Source: CAYVBN01 sp964538565 (lineage in GTDB: Bacteria > Pseudomonadota > Alphaproteobacteria > Rhizobiales > Xanthobacteraceae). From it: DNA of 14,787 bases. Shown piece by piece: positions 7,500-14,787 of the stretch; the stretch's first letter is position 1; every line of letters starts with the position of its first letter. The stretch spans positions 1 to 14,787 of the forward strand of contig CAZIGW010000174.1 of NCBI GenBank assembly GCA_964538565.1. The letters run 5' to 3'. A model generated the notes under the pieces. That model was not told the DNA's origin. It worked only from the letters and a program-made list of their open reading frames with translations, and made no database searches. The position numbers and the translations under genes are program-made.

Positions 7500-7523
7500 G
7501 AAGGCACGGCGCGCCGCGCCTTC
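7500..7523 (+). terminator. Hairpin terminator after the ThDP enzyme gene
   Basis: A nearly perfect palindrome with 11-base arms (7501-7511 and 7512-7522, one A-C mismatch), rich in GGC/GCC, begins 27 bases after the stop codon and runs into CTTCTTCG. The U-tract is weak, so termination strength is uncertain. The position is what one expects for the end of this unit. Confidence 0.5.
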
Positions 7524-7634
7524 TTCGACCTCTCGGATCGGGCTTTCTCGTCGGCGTGACCGGATCGGCCTGTTCGGACGGCCAGCCCGCAGCCGCGCGC
7601 CCGGCCGGCCCGCGCCTCGGGAGCGCGAGCGCTA

Positions 7635-7675
7635 TCCGCGGACGTGGAAACCGGCTTTGCGGAAGATCGCGCTCT
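7635..7675. repeat. Palindromic intergenic repeat, Rhizobiales type (copy B)
   Basis: TCCGC (7635-7639) pairs with GCGGA (7659-7663) around a loop containing GTGGAAACCGGCTTT, followed by AGATCGCGCTC. It matches copy A at 5291 in the order hairpin, GTGGNNACCGGCTTT, GATCGNGCTC, so the two are related but diverged. Confidence 0.55.
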
Positions 7676-7680
7676 CATTC

Positions 7681-7748
7681 TGACGCTTGGCGCTTGATCT
7701 CTTCGGCGAACCGATTCCGCTTCGCCGGATCATGCGTGAGAAGCGTCA
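7681..7748 (-). repeat. Nested palindrome covering the MerR-gene stop codon; possible terminator
   Basis: Three nested inverted arms share one centre: TGACGCTT/AAGCGTCA (7681-7688 and 7741-7748), TGATC/GATCA (about 7695-7699 and 7728-7732) and CGGCGAA/TTCGCCG (7704-7710 and 7721-7727). The stop codon of the MerR-type gene (7746-7748) is inside the outer arm. The inner hairpin followed by GGATCATGC resembles the dispersed repeat at 5291 and 7635. It lacks a U-tract, but it is well placed to end the ihfA/MerR transcript and to separate it from the converging ThDP unit. Confidence 0.5.
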
Positions 7749-8375
7749 GGCGCTTTCGCCCGCGGCCTCCTCGAGCATCCGCTTGCAATCACCGAGTTCG
7801 CGCAGCGCCGCCTGCAGCCGCTGCACCTGCTCCTGCGTGAGCCCTGCCGGGCGCGCGGGCGTCCCGCCGCGCGCGGCGCCATCTGCGACGCGCGACGCGT
7901 TCGCCGCCCGGGACTTCGACGGACGCGGCTCCTCGTCCGGCTCCAATGACAAGTCGGCTTCGGAGTCCTCCACCTCGGCGAGCTCGCTGTCGTTCGCCAG
8001 GAACGACGGCAGCAGCCCGAAGATGCCGCGCCCGCGATCATCGTTCGGGTCGAACTCGGGCGTATCGCCGTCCTCGGCCGGCCCGTGCGAAGGCTGCGGC
8101 GCGCCCTCCTGCCACACCACCTGCACGAACTTGATGCCCTGCTCCTTCAGGATGCGCTGCACGCCGCGGATCGTGTAGCCCTCGCCGTAGAGCAGGTGAC
8201 GGATGCCGCGCAGCAGGTCGATGTCGTCGGGACGGTAATAGCGGCGTCCACCGCCGCGCTTCATCGGCTTGATCTGCGAGAAGCGGCTTTCCCAGAAGCG
8301 CAGCACATGCTGCGGGACGTCGAGATCCTCGGCGACCTCGCTGATGGTTCGGAATGCCTCAGGCGCCTTGTCCAA
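7746..8375 (-). CDS. MerR-family transcriptional regulator
   Basis: This 209-residue protein has an N-terminal winged-helix MerR DNA-binding domain (about 8-78; landmarks TISEVAEDLDVPQHVLRFWE and GGGRRYYRPDDIDLLRGIRH). A long acidic, low-complexity linker (about 100-175) leads to a C-terminal helix that may form a coiled coil (LTQEQVQRLQAALRELGDCK, 179-198). No ligand-binding cysteines are evident, so it is not a metal sensor of the classical type. The start is a TTG at 8375: an in-frame TAG lies nine codons upstream, no ATG lies between, and the N-terminus matches what I recall of Rhizobiales homologues (M-D-K-x-P-x-A-F-R-T). It sits 35 bases after ihfA in the same direction, an arrangement common in Rhizobiales. 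The regulated genes are not known from the sequence. Confidence 0.85.
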   Translation of the reverse strand: MDKAPEAFRTISEVAEDLDVPQHVLRFWESRFSQIKPMKRGGGRRYYRPDDIDLLRGIRHLLYGEGYTIRGVQRILKEQGIKFVQVVWQEGAPQPSHGPAEDGDTPEFDPNDDRGRGIFGLLPSFLANDSELAEVEDSEADLSLEPDEEPRPSKSRAANASRVADGAARGGTPARPAGLTQEQVQRLQAALRELGDCKRMLEEAAGESA

Positions 8376-8410
8376 AGCCCGTCTCTTCGTCTGGCCCCGC
8401 TACCAGCGGC

Positions 8411-8725
8411 TCAGGATTCGCCGCGGCCGTCCGTACCGCCGTTGATCCGCTGCTTGAGAATCGCGGACGGCTTGAACACCATCACGCGCCGCGGCGAGAT
8501 GGGAACTTCCTTTCCGGTCTTCGGATTGCGGCCGACTCGCTGGCCCTTTTTTCGTACCACGAACGAACCAAACGACGAAAGCTTCACCGTCTCGCCGCGT
8601 TCAAGGCAATCGGTGATTTCCTTCAGCACCAGTTCAACCAGTGCCGCCGATTCGGTGCGCGACAGGCCGACCTTCTGGTACACGGCCTCGCACAGATCCG
8701 CGCGTGTGACTGTCTTTCCGCTCAT
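8411..8725 (-). CDS. ihfA: Integration host factor subunit alpha
   Basis: This 104-residue DNABII protein has the usual order of helices (TRADLCEAVYQKVGLSRTES), the beta-saddle (VKLSSFGSFVVRKK, 47-60) and the DNA-intercalating arm GRNPKTGKEVPI (65-76) with the key Pro68. The start MSGKTVTRADL and the neighbouring MerR-type gene point to IHF alpha rather than HU or IHF beta. With IHF beta (not in this window) it bends DNA at specific sites and helps recombination, replication and sigma54 promoters. The ATG at 8725 has only a G-rich leader, with no clear AGGAG. A good promoter and a dyad lie just upstream, so ihfA and the MerR-type gene may be transcribed apart from fabH. Confidence 0.92.
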   Translation of the reverse strand: MSGKTVTRADLCEAVYQKVGLSRTESAALVELVLKEITDCLERGETVKLSSFGSFVVRKKGQRVGRNPKTGKEVPISPRRVMVFKPSAILKQRINGGTDGRGES

Positions 8726-8757
8726 CGCCCCGCCCCGACCTTCGGCGCCCCCCGAGA

Positions 8758-8784
8758 ATATCCCTCTGATATTTAAGAGGATAT
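8758..8784. promoter_or_regulatory. AT-rich dyad at the ihfA promoter
   Basis: ATATCCCTCT (8758-8767) pairs with AGAGGATAT (8776-8784) with one bulged C, around an 8-base AT-rich centre. It covers the predicted -10 box and transcription start of ihfA. It could be an operator, perhaps for autoregulation, or a leader hairpin. I do not see a full IHF consensus in it. Confidence 0.4.
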
Positions 8785-8806
8785 GAGCTTGGGGTCACAG
8801 GGTCAA
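8778..8806 (-). promoter_or_regulatory. Predicted sigma70 promoter of ihfA
   Basis: On the minus strand TTGACC (8801-8806) and TATCCT (8778-8783) are separated by exactly 17 bases, in the fabH-ihfA gap. The predicted start of transcription is about 45 bases before the ihfA ATG. The -35 region also contains TGACCCTGTGACC, a short direct repeat with an 8-base period. Confidence 0.5.
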
Positions 8807-8835
8807 CGGCCAGCCGCACAGAAGCGTGCGCTGTT

Positions 8836-9813
8836 TCACCAGCGCAACAGCGCCGCGCCCCAGGTAAATCCCCCGCCCATCGCCTCCAAAAGCAGCAAAT
8901 CGCCGCGTTTGATGCGCCCATCGGCCACAGCAACCGCCAAAGCCAGCGGAATCGAGGCTGCCGACGTATTGCCGTGCTTTTGCACCGTGGTGACGACCTT
9001 GTGCGGGTCGATCCCGAGCTTGTGGGCCGACCCGTCGATGATTCGCTTGTTGGCCTGGTGGGGGACGAACCAGTCGATATCGGCCGCCGTGTAGCCGGTC
9101 TCGCGGAAAACGTCTTCCACCACGTCGGTGATCATCGCCACGGCATGGCGAAACACCTCGCGCCCTTCCATGCGCAGATGACCGACCGTGCCGGTCGAGG
9201 ACGGGCCGCCGTCGACGTAGAGCTTCGACTTGTGGCGGCCGTCCGAGCGCAGCCGCACCGTCAGCAGGCCGCGATCGTCGCGCGAACCGGGTTGCTCGCT
9301 CGCCTCCAGCACCAGCGCACCGGCGCCGTCGCCGAAAAGCACGCAGGTCGTGCGGTCCTTCCAGTCGAGCAGCCGCGAGAACGTCTCCGCCCCGATCACG
9401 AGCGCACGCCTGTAGACGCCGGATTTGAGCAGCCCGTCAGCGGTCGCGAGGGCGAACACGAAGCCGGAGCAGACCGCCTGCAGGTCGAACGCCGCCCCGT
9501 GGGTGATACCGAGGCCCGCCTGCACGGAAACCGCCGTGGCCGGGAACGTATTGTCCGGCGTCGATGTCGCCAGCACGATGAGGTCGATCGATTGCGCGTC
9601 GATCCCGGCGTCCGTGATCGCCGCCTGCCCGGCGGCGAGCGCCAGATCCGAGGTAAGCTCGTCCGGCGGGGCGATGCGCCGCTCGCGAATGCCGGTGCGT
9701 TGCGTGATCCATTGGTCGGACGTGTCGACCAAACGGGCGAGATCGTCGTTGGTCAGGACCCGACTCGGCAGATAACTGCCACAGCCCAGCACCACAGAAC
9801 GCGTAACCGTCAC
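8836..9813 (-). CDS. fabH: Beta-ketoacyl-ACP synthase III
   Basis: FabH condenses acetyl-CoA with malonyl-ACP in the cytosol to start fatty-acid synthesis. The GTG at 9813 gives 325 residues, the usual length, beginning VTVTRSVVLGCGSYLP; a longer reading frame upstream is only a shadow of plsX. The catalytic triad is visible: Cys115 (AVCSGF), His252 (PHQAN) and Asn282 (HGNTSAAS). The C-terminus shows GDLLLLEAMGGGFTWGA, typical of the family. The GTG overlaps the plsX stop codon as GTGA, so translation is probably coupled; a G-rich stretch (GGGGGA) lies about ten bases upstream. The plsX-fabH pair is a classical linkage of phospholipid and fatty-acid initiation. No acpP or fabD is in view. Confidence 0.95.
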   Translation of the reverse strand: MTVTRSVVLGCGSYLPSRVLTNDDLARLVDTSDQWITQRTGIRERRIAPPDELTSDLALAAGQAAITDAGIDAQSIDLIVLATSTPDNTFPATAVSVQAGLGITHGAAFDLQAVCSGFVFALATADGLLKSGVYRRALVIGAETFSRLLDWKDRTTCVLFGDGAGALVLEASEQPGSRDDRGLLTVRLRSDGRHKSKLYVDGGPSSTGTVGHLRMEGREVFRHAVAMITDVVEDVFRETGYTAADIDWFVPHQANKRIIDGSAHKLGIDPHKVVTTVQKHGNTSAASIPLALAVAVADGRIKRGDLLLLEAMGGGFTWGAALLRW

Positions 9814-10871
9814 GAAATGGTTCCCCCTACGAGCGAGGCCCGAGTTTCGCCCGACGCTTCGCGGCCGAGCATTTGCGTGATTTTGCCGAGCAGCTCGTAG
9901 CGTACCATGTCGTAGCCAAGATCGACCGCCGCCGCAAAGCCTTCGGCGTCCGTCCCGCCGTGGCTCTTGATGACGACTCCGTTGAGGCCCAGGAACACTC
10001 CGCCGTTCACCTTGCGCGGATCCATTTTGTCGCGAATCGCCCGGAAGGCGTCGCGCGCGAGGAAATAACCGAGCTTGGCGCGCCACGACCGGCTCATGGC
10101 GCTGCGCAGGTATTGCCCGATCTGCCGCGCCGTCCCCTCCGCGGTCTTCAACGCGATGTTGCCGGCGAAGCCTTCGGTCACCACCACGTCGACCGTCCCC
10201 TTGCCGATGTCGTCGCCCTCCACGAACCCGACGTACTCGAGATAGGAGGGCTGCGCCTCGCGCAGCATCCGGCCCGCCTCGCGCACGGCCTCGAGTCCCT
10301 TGACCTCCTCGACACCGATGTTGAGCAGCCCGACCGTCGGGCGGTCGAGATCGAACAGGATGCGCGCCATCGCGCTCCCCATCACGGCGAGATCGACGAG
10401 TTGCTGCGCGTCCGCCCCGATGGTGGCGCCGACGTCGAGCACGATCGATTCCCCGCGCAATGTCGGCCACAGCGCCGCGATCGCCGGGCGGTTGATGCCC
10501 GCCATGGTCCGCAGGTGGAACTTCGCCATCGCCATCAGGGCTCCGGTGTTGCCGGCGGAAACGGCGACGTGGGCGTCGCCTCGCTTGACGGCGTCGATCG
10601 CAAGCCACATCGACGATTTCCAGCGTCCGCGCCGCAACGCCTGGCTCGGCTTGTCGTCCATCCTGACGACGACGTCGGTGTGCACGACGTGCGAGACGGC
10701 CTGCAGCTTCGGATGCTGCTTGAGCAGCGGCTCGATCACCGCGGTGTCGCCGAACAGCAGGAAGTCCGTGTCGGGATGCCGGTCGAGCGAGATGCGCGCG
10801 CCCGGGATGGCCACCGACCCGCCGTGGTCACCCCCCATGACATCCAGTGCGATGCGGACCCTTTGCGGCAT
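9810..10871 (-). CDS. plsX: Phosphate acyltransferase PlsX
   Basis: PlsX makes acyl-phosphate from acyl-ACP, the donor used by PlsY in phospholipid synthesis, at the inner face of the membrane. The 353-residue protein shows VRIALDVMGGDHG (5-17), SAGNTGA (105-111), NIGVEEVKG (184-192), GNIALKTAEG (237-246) and NGGVFLGLNGVVIKSHG (289-305). The ATG at 10871 is chosen because the family motif begins within ten residues and AAGG lies eight bases upstream. An in-frame start 36 codons earlier would only add unconserved residues. It overlaps fabH by four bases downstream. Upstream, in the same direction, is the DUF177 gene after 138 bases; rpmF, often found between them in other bacteria, is absent. 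Confidence 0.95.
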   Translation of the reverse strand: MPQRVRIALDVMGGDHGGSVAIPGARISLDRHPDTDFLLFGDTAVIEPLLKQHPKLQAVSHVVHTDVVVRMDDKPSQALRRGRWKSSMWLAIDAVKRGDAHVAVSAGNTGALMAMAKFHLRTMAGINRPAIAALWPTLRGESIVLDVGATIGADAQQLVDLAVMGSAMARILFDLDRPTVGLLNIGVEEVKGLEAVREAGRMLREAQPSYLEYVGFVEGDDIGKGTVDVVVTEGFAGNIALKTAEGTARQIGQYLRSAMSRSWRAKLGYFLARDAFRAIRDKMDPRKVNGGVFLGLNGVVIKSHGGTDAEGFAAAVDLGYDMVRYELLGKITQMLGREASGETRASLVGGTIS

Positions 10872-10951
10872 GGATCGACCTTGGCGACGACATTCGTGCG
10901 GCGCTGCAAGCTCGGTCCTGCGATGCACGGGAACCGGTTGCGGGAGCGGCG

Positions 10952-10979
10952 ACAATAGCGTGTCAGCGGCCGGACACAA
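10952..10979 (-). promoter_or_regulatory. Possible plsX-fabH promoter
   Basis: In the 138-base gap before plsX, the minus strand reads TTGTGT (10974-10979), 16 bases, TATTGT (10952-10957). The -10 is fair (4/6) and the -35 poor (3/6). A short dyad GTGTC/GACAC lies across the spacer. Transcription may also simply continue from the DUF177 gene. Confidence 0.3.
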
Positions 10980-11009
10980 TGGGGGTTGTGGACCTCCTCG
11001 ATGGCCTCT

Positions 11010-11546
11010 TCAAGCGGAAGGATCGCCCCGTTTCTTCAGCGCGGCCAGCGCGGCGAACGGGTGATCCTCGCTCTCCGCAACCGGCGGCGCCGCGAACACG
11101 GCGCCGGGCTTGCGCGGATAGGGAGCGATGCCGAGAATCAGGAATTCGGTGGCGATGGCGCCGAGATCCACCCTGCCGTCGACCAGCGGCTCCGGGGGCT
11201 CCCTGGCCTCACCCCCCTCCTCCGGAGAGACCGCCGTCACGTCCGGCGCGAAGACGAGGTCGACCGGCTCGCGCACCTCGTTCTCCATCGGCTCGAGCGT
11301 CACCACGCAGGTCTGCCCGACGGTCGCCGACACTTCGCCGGTCACGTGCAGGCCGTCGGTCCCCTGCTTGACGACGTCGAATGTCGCCTCGAGACGCGGC
11401 ACGCCGGAGAGGCCCGCGAGCCGCGCCACGGCCTCGCGCACATGCGCATCGGCCGAGAGAACGACATGCCGGCCCGTATCGGGAACATCCTCGATGCCGA
11501 TCGGGACGCTCCACGCTACGGGCCCCTTGTGATCTGATTTGCTCAT
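11010..11546 (-). CDS. YceD/DUF177-family protein
   Basis: This 178-residue protein carries the DUF177 core at about 70-145, including VGQTCVVTLEPMENEVREPV (76-95) and a C-terminal VDLGAIATEFLILGIAPYPRK (126-146). Family members in bacteria and plastids are linked to 23S rRNA maturation or ribosome assembly; the exact role in Alphaproteobacteria is not settled. Only one cysteine of the possible metal-binding pairs is present (Cys80). The ATG at 11546 has a good ribosome site (AAGGA). A longer open frame continues upstream but is a shadow of the chaperone gene. It follows that gene by 38 bases and precedes plsX, the usual neighbourhood of yceD. Confidence 0.88.
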   Translation of the reverse strand: MSKSDHKGPVAWSVPIGIEDVPDTGRHVVLSADAHVREAVARLAGLSGVPRLEATFDVVKQGTDGLHVTGEVSATVGQTCVVTLEPMENEVREPVDLVFAPDVTAVSPEEGGEAREPPEPLVDGRVDLGAIATEFLILGIAPYPRKPGAVFAAPPVAESEDHPFAALAALKKRGDPSA

Positions 11547-11584
11547 CGTTCGCTTCCTTGCCGCCCCCGGATCTGCCGATCGGC

Positions 11585-12136
11585 TCAGCGGACGGTCCTG
11601 ACCGGCTCCGTGTCCGGATCGGGAAATTCGAGTTGCGCGCGCGCGAAGGCGGATGCGTCCTGCCGCTCCAGCGCCCGCATCGCTGTGGCCGCGTAGGCCG
11701 CCAGTCGCTGCGCGTCGGCCGCCGGCGCGCCCGGCAACACGTTGCGCGAAAGCGCCGCCGCCATCGCTTCGGAACCGCCGGAGGTCAGGGCGCGGTCGTA
11801 GGCGTCGAGCCGGCCGTAGAATGCTTCGCCCATCCGCCGCATCTTCTTTGGCACGGCCAGGTCGCCGACCCCCATCTCCCGCAAGTTGTGGTCCATGTCG
11901 CGGCAAAACAAGTCGAAGACGCCCTGGCCGAGGGCGTGGACGTCCGCGGGCTCGGTTTTCAGCCGGCGCAGGAACAGCGCAAGGTGGAGGACGATCATGT
12001 CGAACCGGCCCTCCACCGTATCCGGAACCCCGTACCCGGTGTAGAAGGCTGGCCGGCGCGCCTGTGCCACGATCGCGCCATAGAGCGCGGAGATGGTGGC
12101 TTTGCGCGGGTCGGGGCGAAACAGCCGAAATATCAT
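11585..12136 (-). CDS. Ubiquinol-cytochrome c chaperone (CBP3-like)
   Basis: This 183-residue protein matches the ubiquinol-cytochrome c chaperone family, the bacterial relative of mitochondrial Cbp3, which assists assembly of cytochrome b in the bc1 complex. Landmarks are ALYGAIVAQARRPAFYTGYG (18-37), DTVEGRFDMIVLHLALFLRR (39-58), FDLFCRDMDHNLREMGVGD (74-92) and VPKKMRRMGEAFYGRLDAY (95-113). No signal peptide or membrane segment is seen, consistent with a cytosolic chaperone. The ATG at 12136 has no clear ribosome site, but homologues begin in the same way (MIFRLF). It is divergent from bamE across 99 bases and heads the cluster that runs to the MerR-type gene. Its presence implies an aerobic or photosynthetic electron chain with a bc1 complex. 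Confidence 0.88.
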   Translation of the reverse strand: MIFRLFRPDPRKATISALYGAIVAQARRPAFYTGYGVPDTVEGRFDMIVLHLALFLRRLKTEPADVHALGQGVFDLFCRDMDHNLREMGVGDLAVPKKMRRMGEAFYGRLDAYDRALTSGGSEAMAAALSRNVLPGAPAADAQRLAAYAATAMRALERQDASAFARAQLEFPDPDTEPVRTVR

Positions 12137-12235
12137 CGGATAAGCGCGTGCCTGCTGCAGGTTTCGACATTGAAATCGCAGGCCCTGCGGGTTAGGTCAA
12201 CGGATCGTCCAATGCAAGGCCGGGGGATCAGCCGG
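12137..12235. promoter_or_regulatory. Divergent control region between the CBP3-like gene and bamE
   Basis: The 99 bases hold a minus-strand TTGACC (12195-12200), a plus-strand TTGAAA (12170-12175) and the perfect palindrome GCAGGCCCTGC (12178-12188) between them. The -35-like boxes have only poor -10 partners, so neither promoter is secure. The palindrome may be an operator shared by both genes. GGGGGA at 12223-12228 is the likely ribosome site of bamE. Confidence 0.3.
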
Positions 12236-12685
12236 ATGAAATGGATCGGTCGTCCGCGCGCCGGCGCCAGCGCGGCGCTGGTGCTCGCGCTCGGTATCGC
12301 GCTCGGCGGCTGCATCATCACGCAGACCTATCAGCACGGCTACATCGTGCCGGAGGGCGCGCTCGAGCAGATCCCGCTCGGCGCCTCGCAGGAGCAGGTC
12401 CTCATCGTGCTGGGGACGCCCTCGACGGTGGCGACGATCTCGGGTGAGGTCTTCTACTACATTTCGCAGCGCGCCGAGCAGACCTCGTTCCTGCCGCAGA
12501 AGGAAGTCGCGCGCCGCGTGATCGCCGTATACTTCGACAAGAACCGCAAGGTGCAGCGCCTCGCCGACTACGGGCTGAAGGACGGCAAGGTCTTCGACTT
12601 CATCAGCCGCACGACGCCGGCCGGCGGGCAGGAACTCAACTACCTCTCCTACGTCTTCCGCATCCTGGGCAGCTCCGGACACTAG
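12236..12685 (+). CDS. bamE: Outer membrane assembly lipoprotein BamE (SmpA/OmlA)
   Basis: This 149-residue lipoprotein has a positively charged start (MKWIGRPR), a hydrophobic stretch and the lipobox LGGC with Cys26 as the lipid-bearing residue. The SmpA/OmlA domain follows (about 35-115): GALEQIPLGASQEQVLIVLG (41-60), TPSTV and EVFYYISQ (71-78), ending in a strand VIAVYFDKNRKVQRLADYGL. BamE is an outer-membrane lipoprotein that stabilises the BamA/BamD machine inserting beta-barrel proteins. The start at 12236 is preferred over an in-frame ATG at 12211 because it gives a compact signal peptide and has GGGGGA at the right distance. It is divergent from the bc1 chaperone gene, and a two-hairpin repeat starts just after its stop. 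Confidence 0.9.
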   Translation: MKWIGRPRAGASAALVLALGIALGGCIITQTYQHGYIVPEGALEQIPLGASQEQVLIVLGTPSTVATISGEVFYYISQRAEQTSFLPQKEVARRVIAVYFDKNRKVQRLADYGLKDGKVFDFISRTTPAGGQELNYLSYVFRILGSSGH

Positions 12686-12686
12686 A

Positions 12687-12785
12687 ACGTCTTCGAGCGA
12701 AGTGAGCGTCGGCTCGCCTGAAGAAGACGTGTCAGGCCAAGAACCGAGAGCCCCGGCTTTGATTCCCTAAAAGCCGGACAGGCTC
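12687..12785. repeat. Composite two-hairpin intergenic repeat, Rhizobiales type (copy C)
   Basis: The first hairpin pairs ACGTCTTC (12687-12694) with GAAGACGT (12723-12730) and, inside it, CGAGC with GCTCG. The second pairs GAGCC with GGCTC (12748-12752 and 12781-12785) and CCGGCTTT with AAAGCCGG (12753-12760 and 12770-12777). The order TTCGAGCGAAGTG, GAAGAAGACG, then GAGCCCCGG...GATTCC resembles a dispersed element I recall from Bradyrhizobium and Rhodopseudomonas intergenic DNA. Starting one base after the bamE stop, it may end that transcript, though no T-run follows. Confidence 0.65.
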
Positions 12786-12831
12786 GACGATCCGCAAAGG
12801 CCGGAACCGGTCGTGCGTCAGGTCGCGCGCT

Positions 12832-13165
12832 CGCCCAGACCACGGCGACGATCACGTGCGCCTGGATTTTGGCGGCAAACGCGCCGCGCCATGTCCGGCG
12901 ATCATGGATTTGCATAGTCGGTGGCAGCTTCCAGCTTGCCCGCGTCCCTGGCCTCGATTTCGTTGCGAGGACCCATTGCCTGACAACAGGCAGCGGCGGG
13001 AAGGCGCCGCCAAGGTGCACGGCTTTGCTCGGCTTTCGTCTCGATCGCCACGCGGGAGAAACCTGCGTCATCCAACTCGCCACGGATCAGTGCCGTGTCG
13101 TGGTAGCCGTACGGCGTGCGTGCCAGAAAGCGCGGCGGGTCGTCGGAAAAATCTTGCGAGAGCAT
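12832..13165 (-). pseudogene. SAM-dependent methyltransferase remnant, truncated and frameshifted
   Basis: The minus strand from 13165 encodes FSDDPPRFLARTPYGYHD, then LDDAGFSRVAIETKA and RNEIEARDAGKLEAATDYA, which I recognise as the C-terminal third of a class I SAM-dependent methyltransferase family. The frame hits TGA at 12902-12904. The typical family ending, FAAKIQAHVIVAV, continues in another frame at about 12841-12879, so at least one frameshift lies near 12880-12905. The N-terminal SAM-binding Rossmann domain is absent: an in-frame TGA lies two codons before the ATG at 13163-13165, and nothing like the glycine motif is seen up to hppA. The usual YCQGTP before RNEIEARD has decayed to CCQAMG. 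The fragment is not expected to be active. Confidence 0.72.
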
Positions 13166-13303
13166 TCGTCACATCATCCGCGAAGACTTTCGATCCTCAT
13201 CCGTCGTGCGTCGTCTGATGCGCCGCCGCAGAGTCGTCGTTCGCGGGGGCACCGCGCGTCCGATCCCCGGCCACGCTCCGGCGGAGTGCACCAGGCACAG
13301 ACG

Positions 13304-13331
13304 AAAACCCCGCGGCGAGCCGCGGGGTTTT
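13304..13331 (-). terminator. Strong rho-independent terminator of hppA (symmetrical)
   Basis: A 13-base perfect inverted repeat with arms AAAACCCCGCGGC and GCCGCGGGGTTTT (13304-13316 and 13319-13331) forms a GC-rich stem with a tight loop and a T-run on either strand. It lies 35 bases after the hppA stop codon. Because it is symmetrical it would also stop plus-strand transcripts coming from bamE. Confidence 0.85.
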
Positions 13332-13366
13332 CAGTCTGCCGCAACGGTCCCGACGCGCCGATCGCG

Positions 13367-14787
<1,421 letters not shown>

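Larger units (their letters stand above)
12686..13366. other. Interval without an intact gene between bamE and hppA
   Basis: These 681 bases contain a composite hairpin repeat (12687-12785), a broken methyltransferase gene (12832-13165) and the hppA terminator (13304-13331), each listed separately. Between 13166 and 13303 I see no gene or clear signal. Confidence 0.7.

Noticed and set aside
8836..10608. 590-residue fusion upstream of FabH
   Set aside because: The N-terminal part is plsX read in the wrong frame; FabH begins at the GTG at 9813.
11010..12170. 386-residue extended version of the DUF177 protein
   Set aside because: The added N-terminal part is the bc1 chaperone gene in another frame; an ATG with AAGGA at 11546 gives the normal family length.

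Overview
The window looks like the chromosome of an alphaproteobacterium of the order Rhizobiales (Hyphomicrobiales), in the broad Bradyrhizobium/Rhodoplanes neighbourhood. The evidence is the high GC content (about two thirds by eye), the Rhizobiales-style run from an OmlA/BamE lipoprotein through a ubiquinol-cytochrome c chaperone, DUF177, plsX, fabH, ihfA and a MerR regulator, a K+-independent HppA, and palindromic intergenic repeats of a kind I recognise from this order. No rRNA, tRNA, CRISPR array, insertion sequence or prophage is visible.

Left part (1-1770). A ShlB/FhaC-type two-partner-secretion outer-membrane transporter runs off the left edge on the minus strand. Behind it is 564 bases without a gene, with a plausible sigma70 promoter, a TGCCACA/TGTGGCA dyad and two hairpins that may end the next transcription unit.

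Catabolic/uptake region (1771-7523). Three minus-strand genes form an apparent operon: two tandem, closely related periplasmic solute receptors of the Bug/TctC type, then a two-domain cupin protein. Divergent from them is a thiamine-diphosphate enzyme of the acetolactate synthase/benzoylformate decarboxylase superfamily, closed by a GC-rich hairpin. No TctA/TctB permease genes are present. Receptors, a probable metal-dependent cupin and a 2-oxo-acid-handling enzyme together suggest uptake and breakdown of an unidentified organic acid. This is the least described part of the window.

Core housekeeping cluster (7746-12136, minus strand). In transcription order: ubiquinol-cytochrome c chaperone, YceD/DUF177, plsX, fabH (its GTG start overlaps the plsX stop), ihfA (with its own predicted promoter and an AT-rich dyad) and a MerR-family regulator with a TTG start. 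Phospholipid and fatty-acid initiation are thus beside the bc1 assembly factor and a nucleoid protein. bamE is divergent on the plus strand.

Right part (12686-14787). A composite two-hairpin repeat follows bamE directly. Then comes a frameshifted, N-terminally truncated SAM-dependent methyltransferase pseudogene. A strong symmetrical terminator ends the K+-independent proton-pumping pyrophosphatase hppA, which runs off the right edge.
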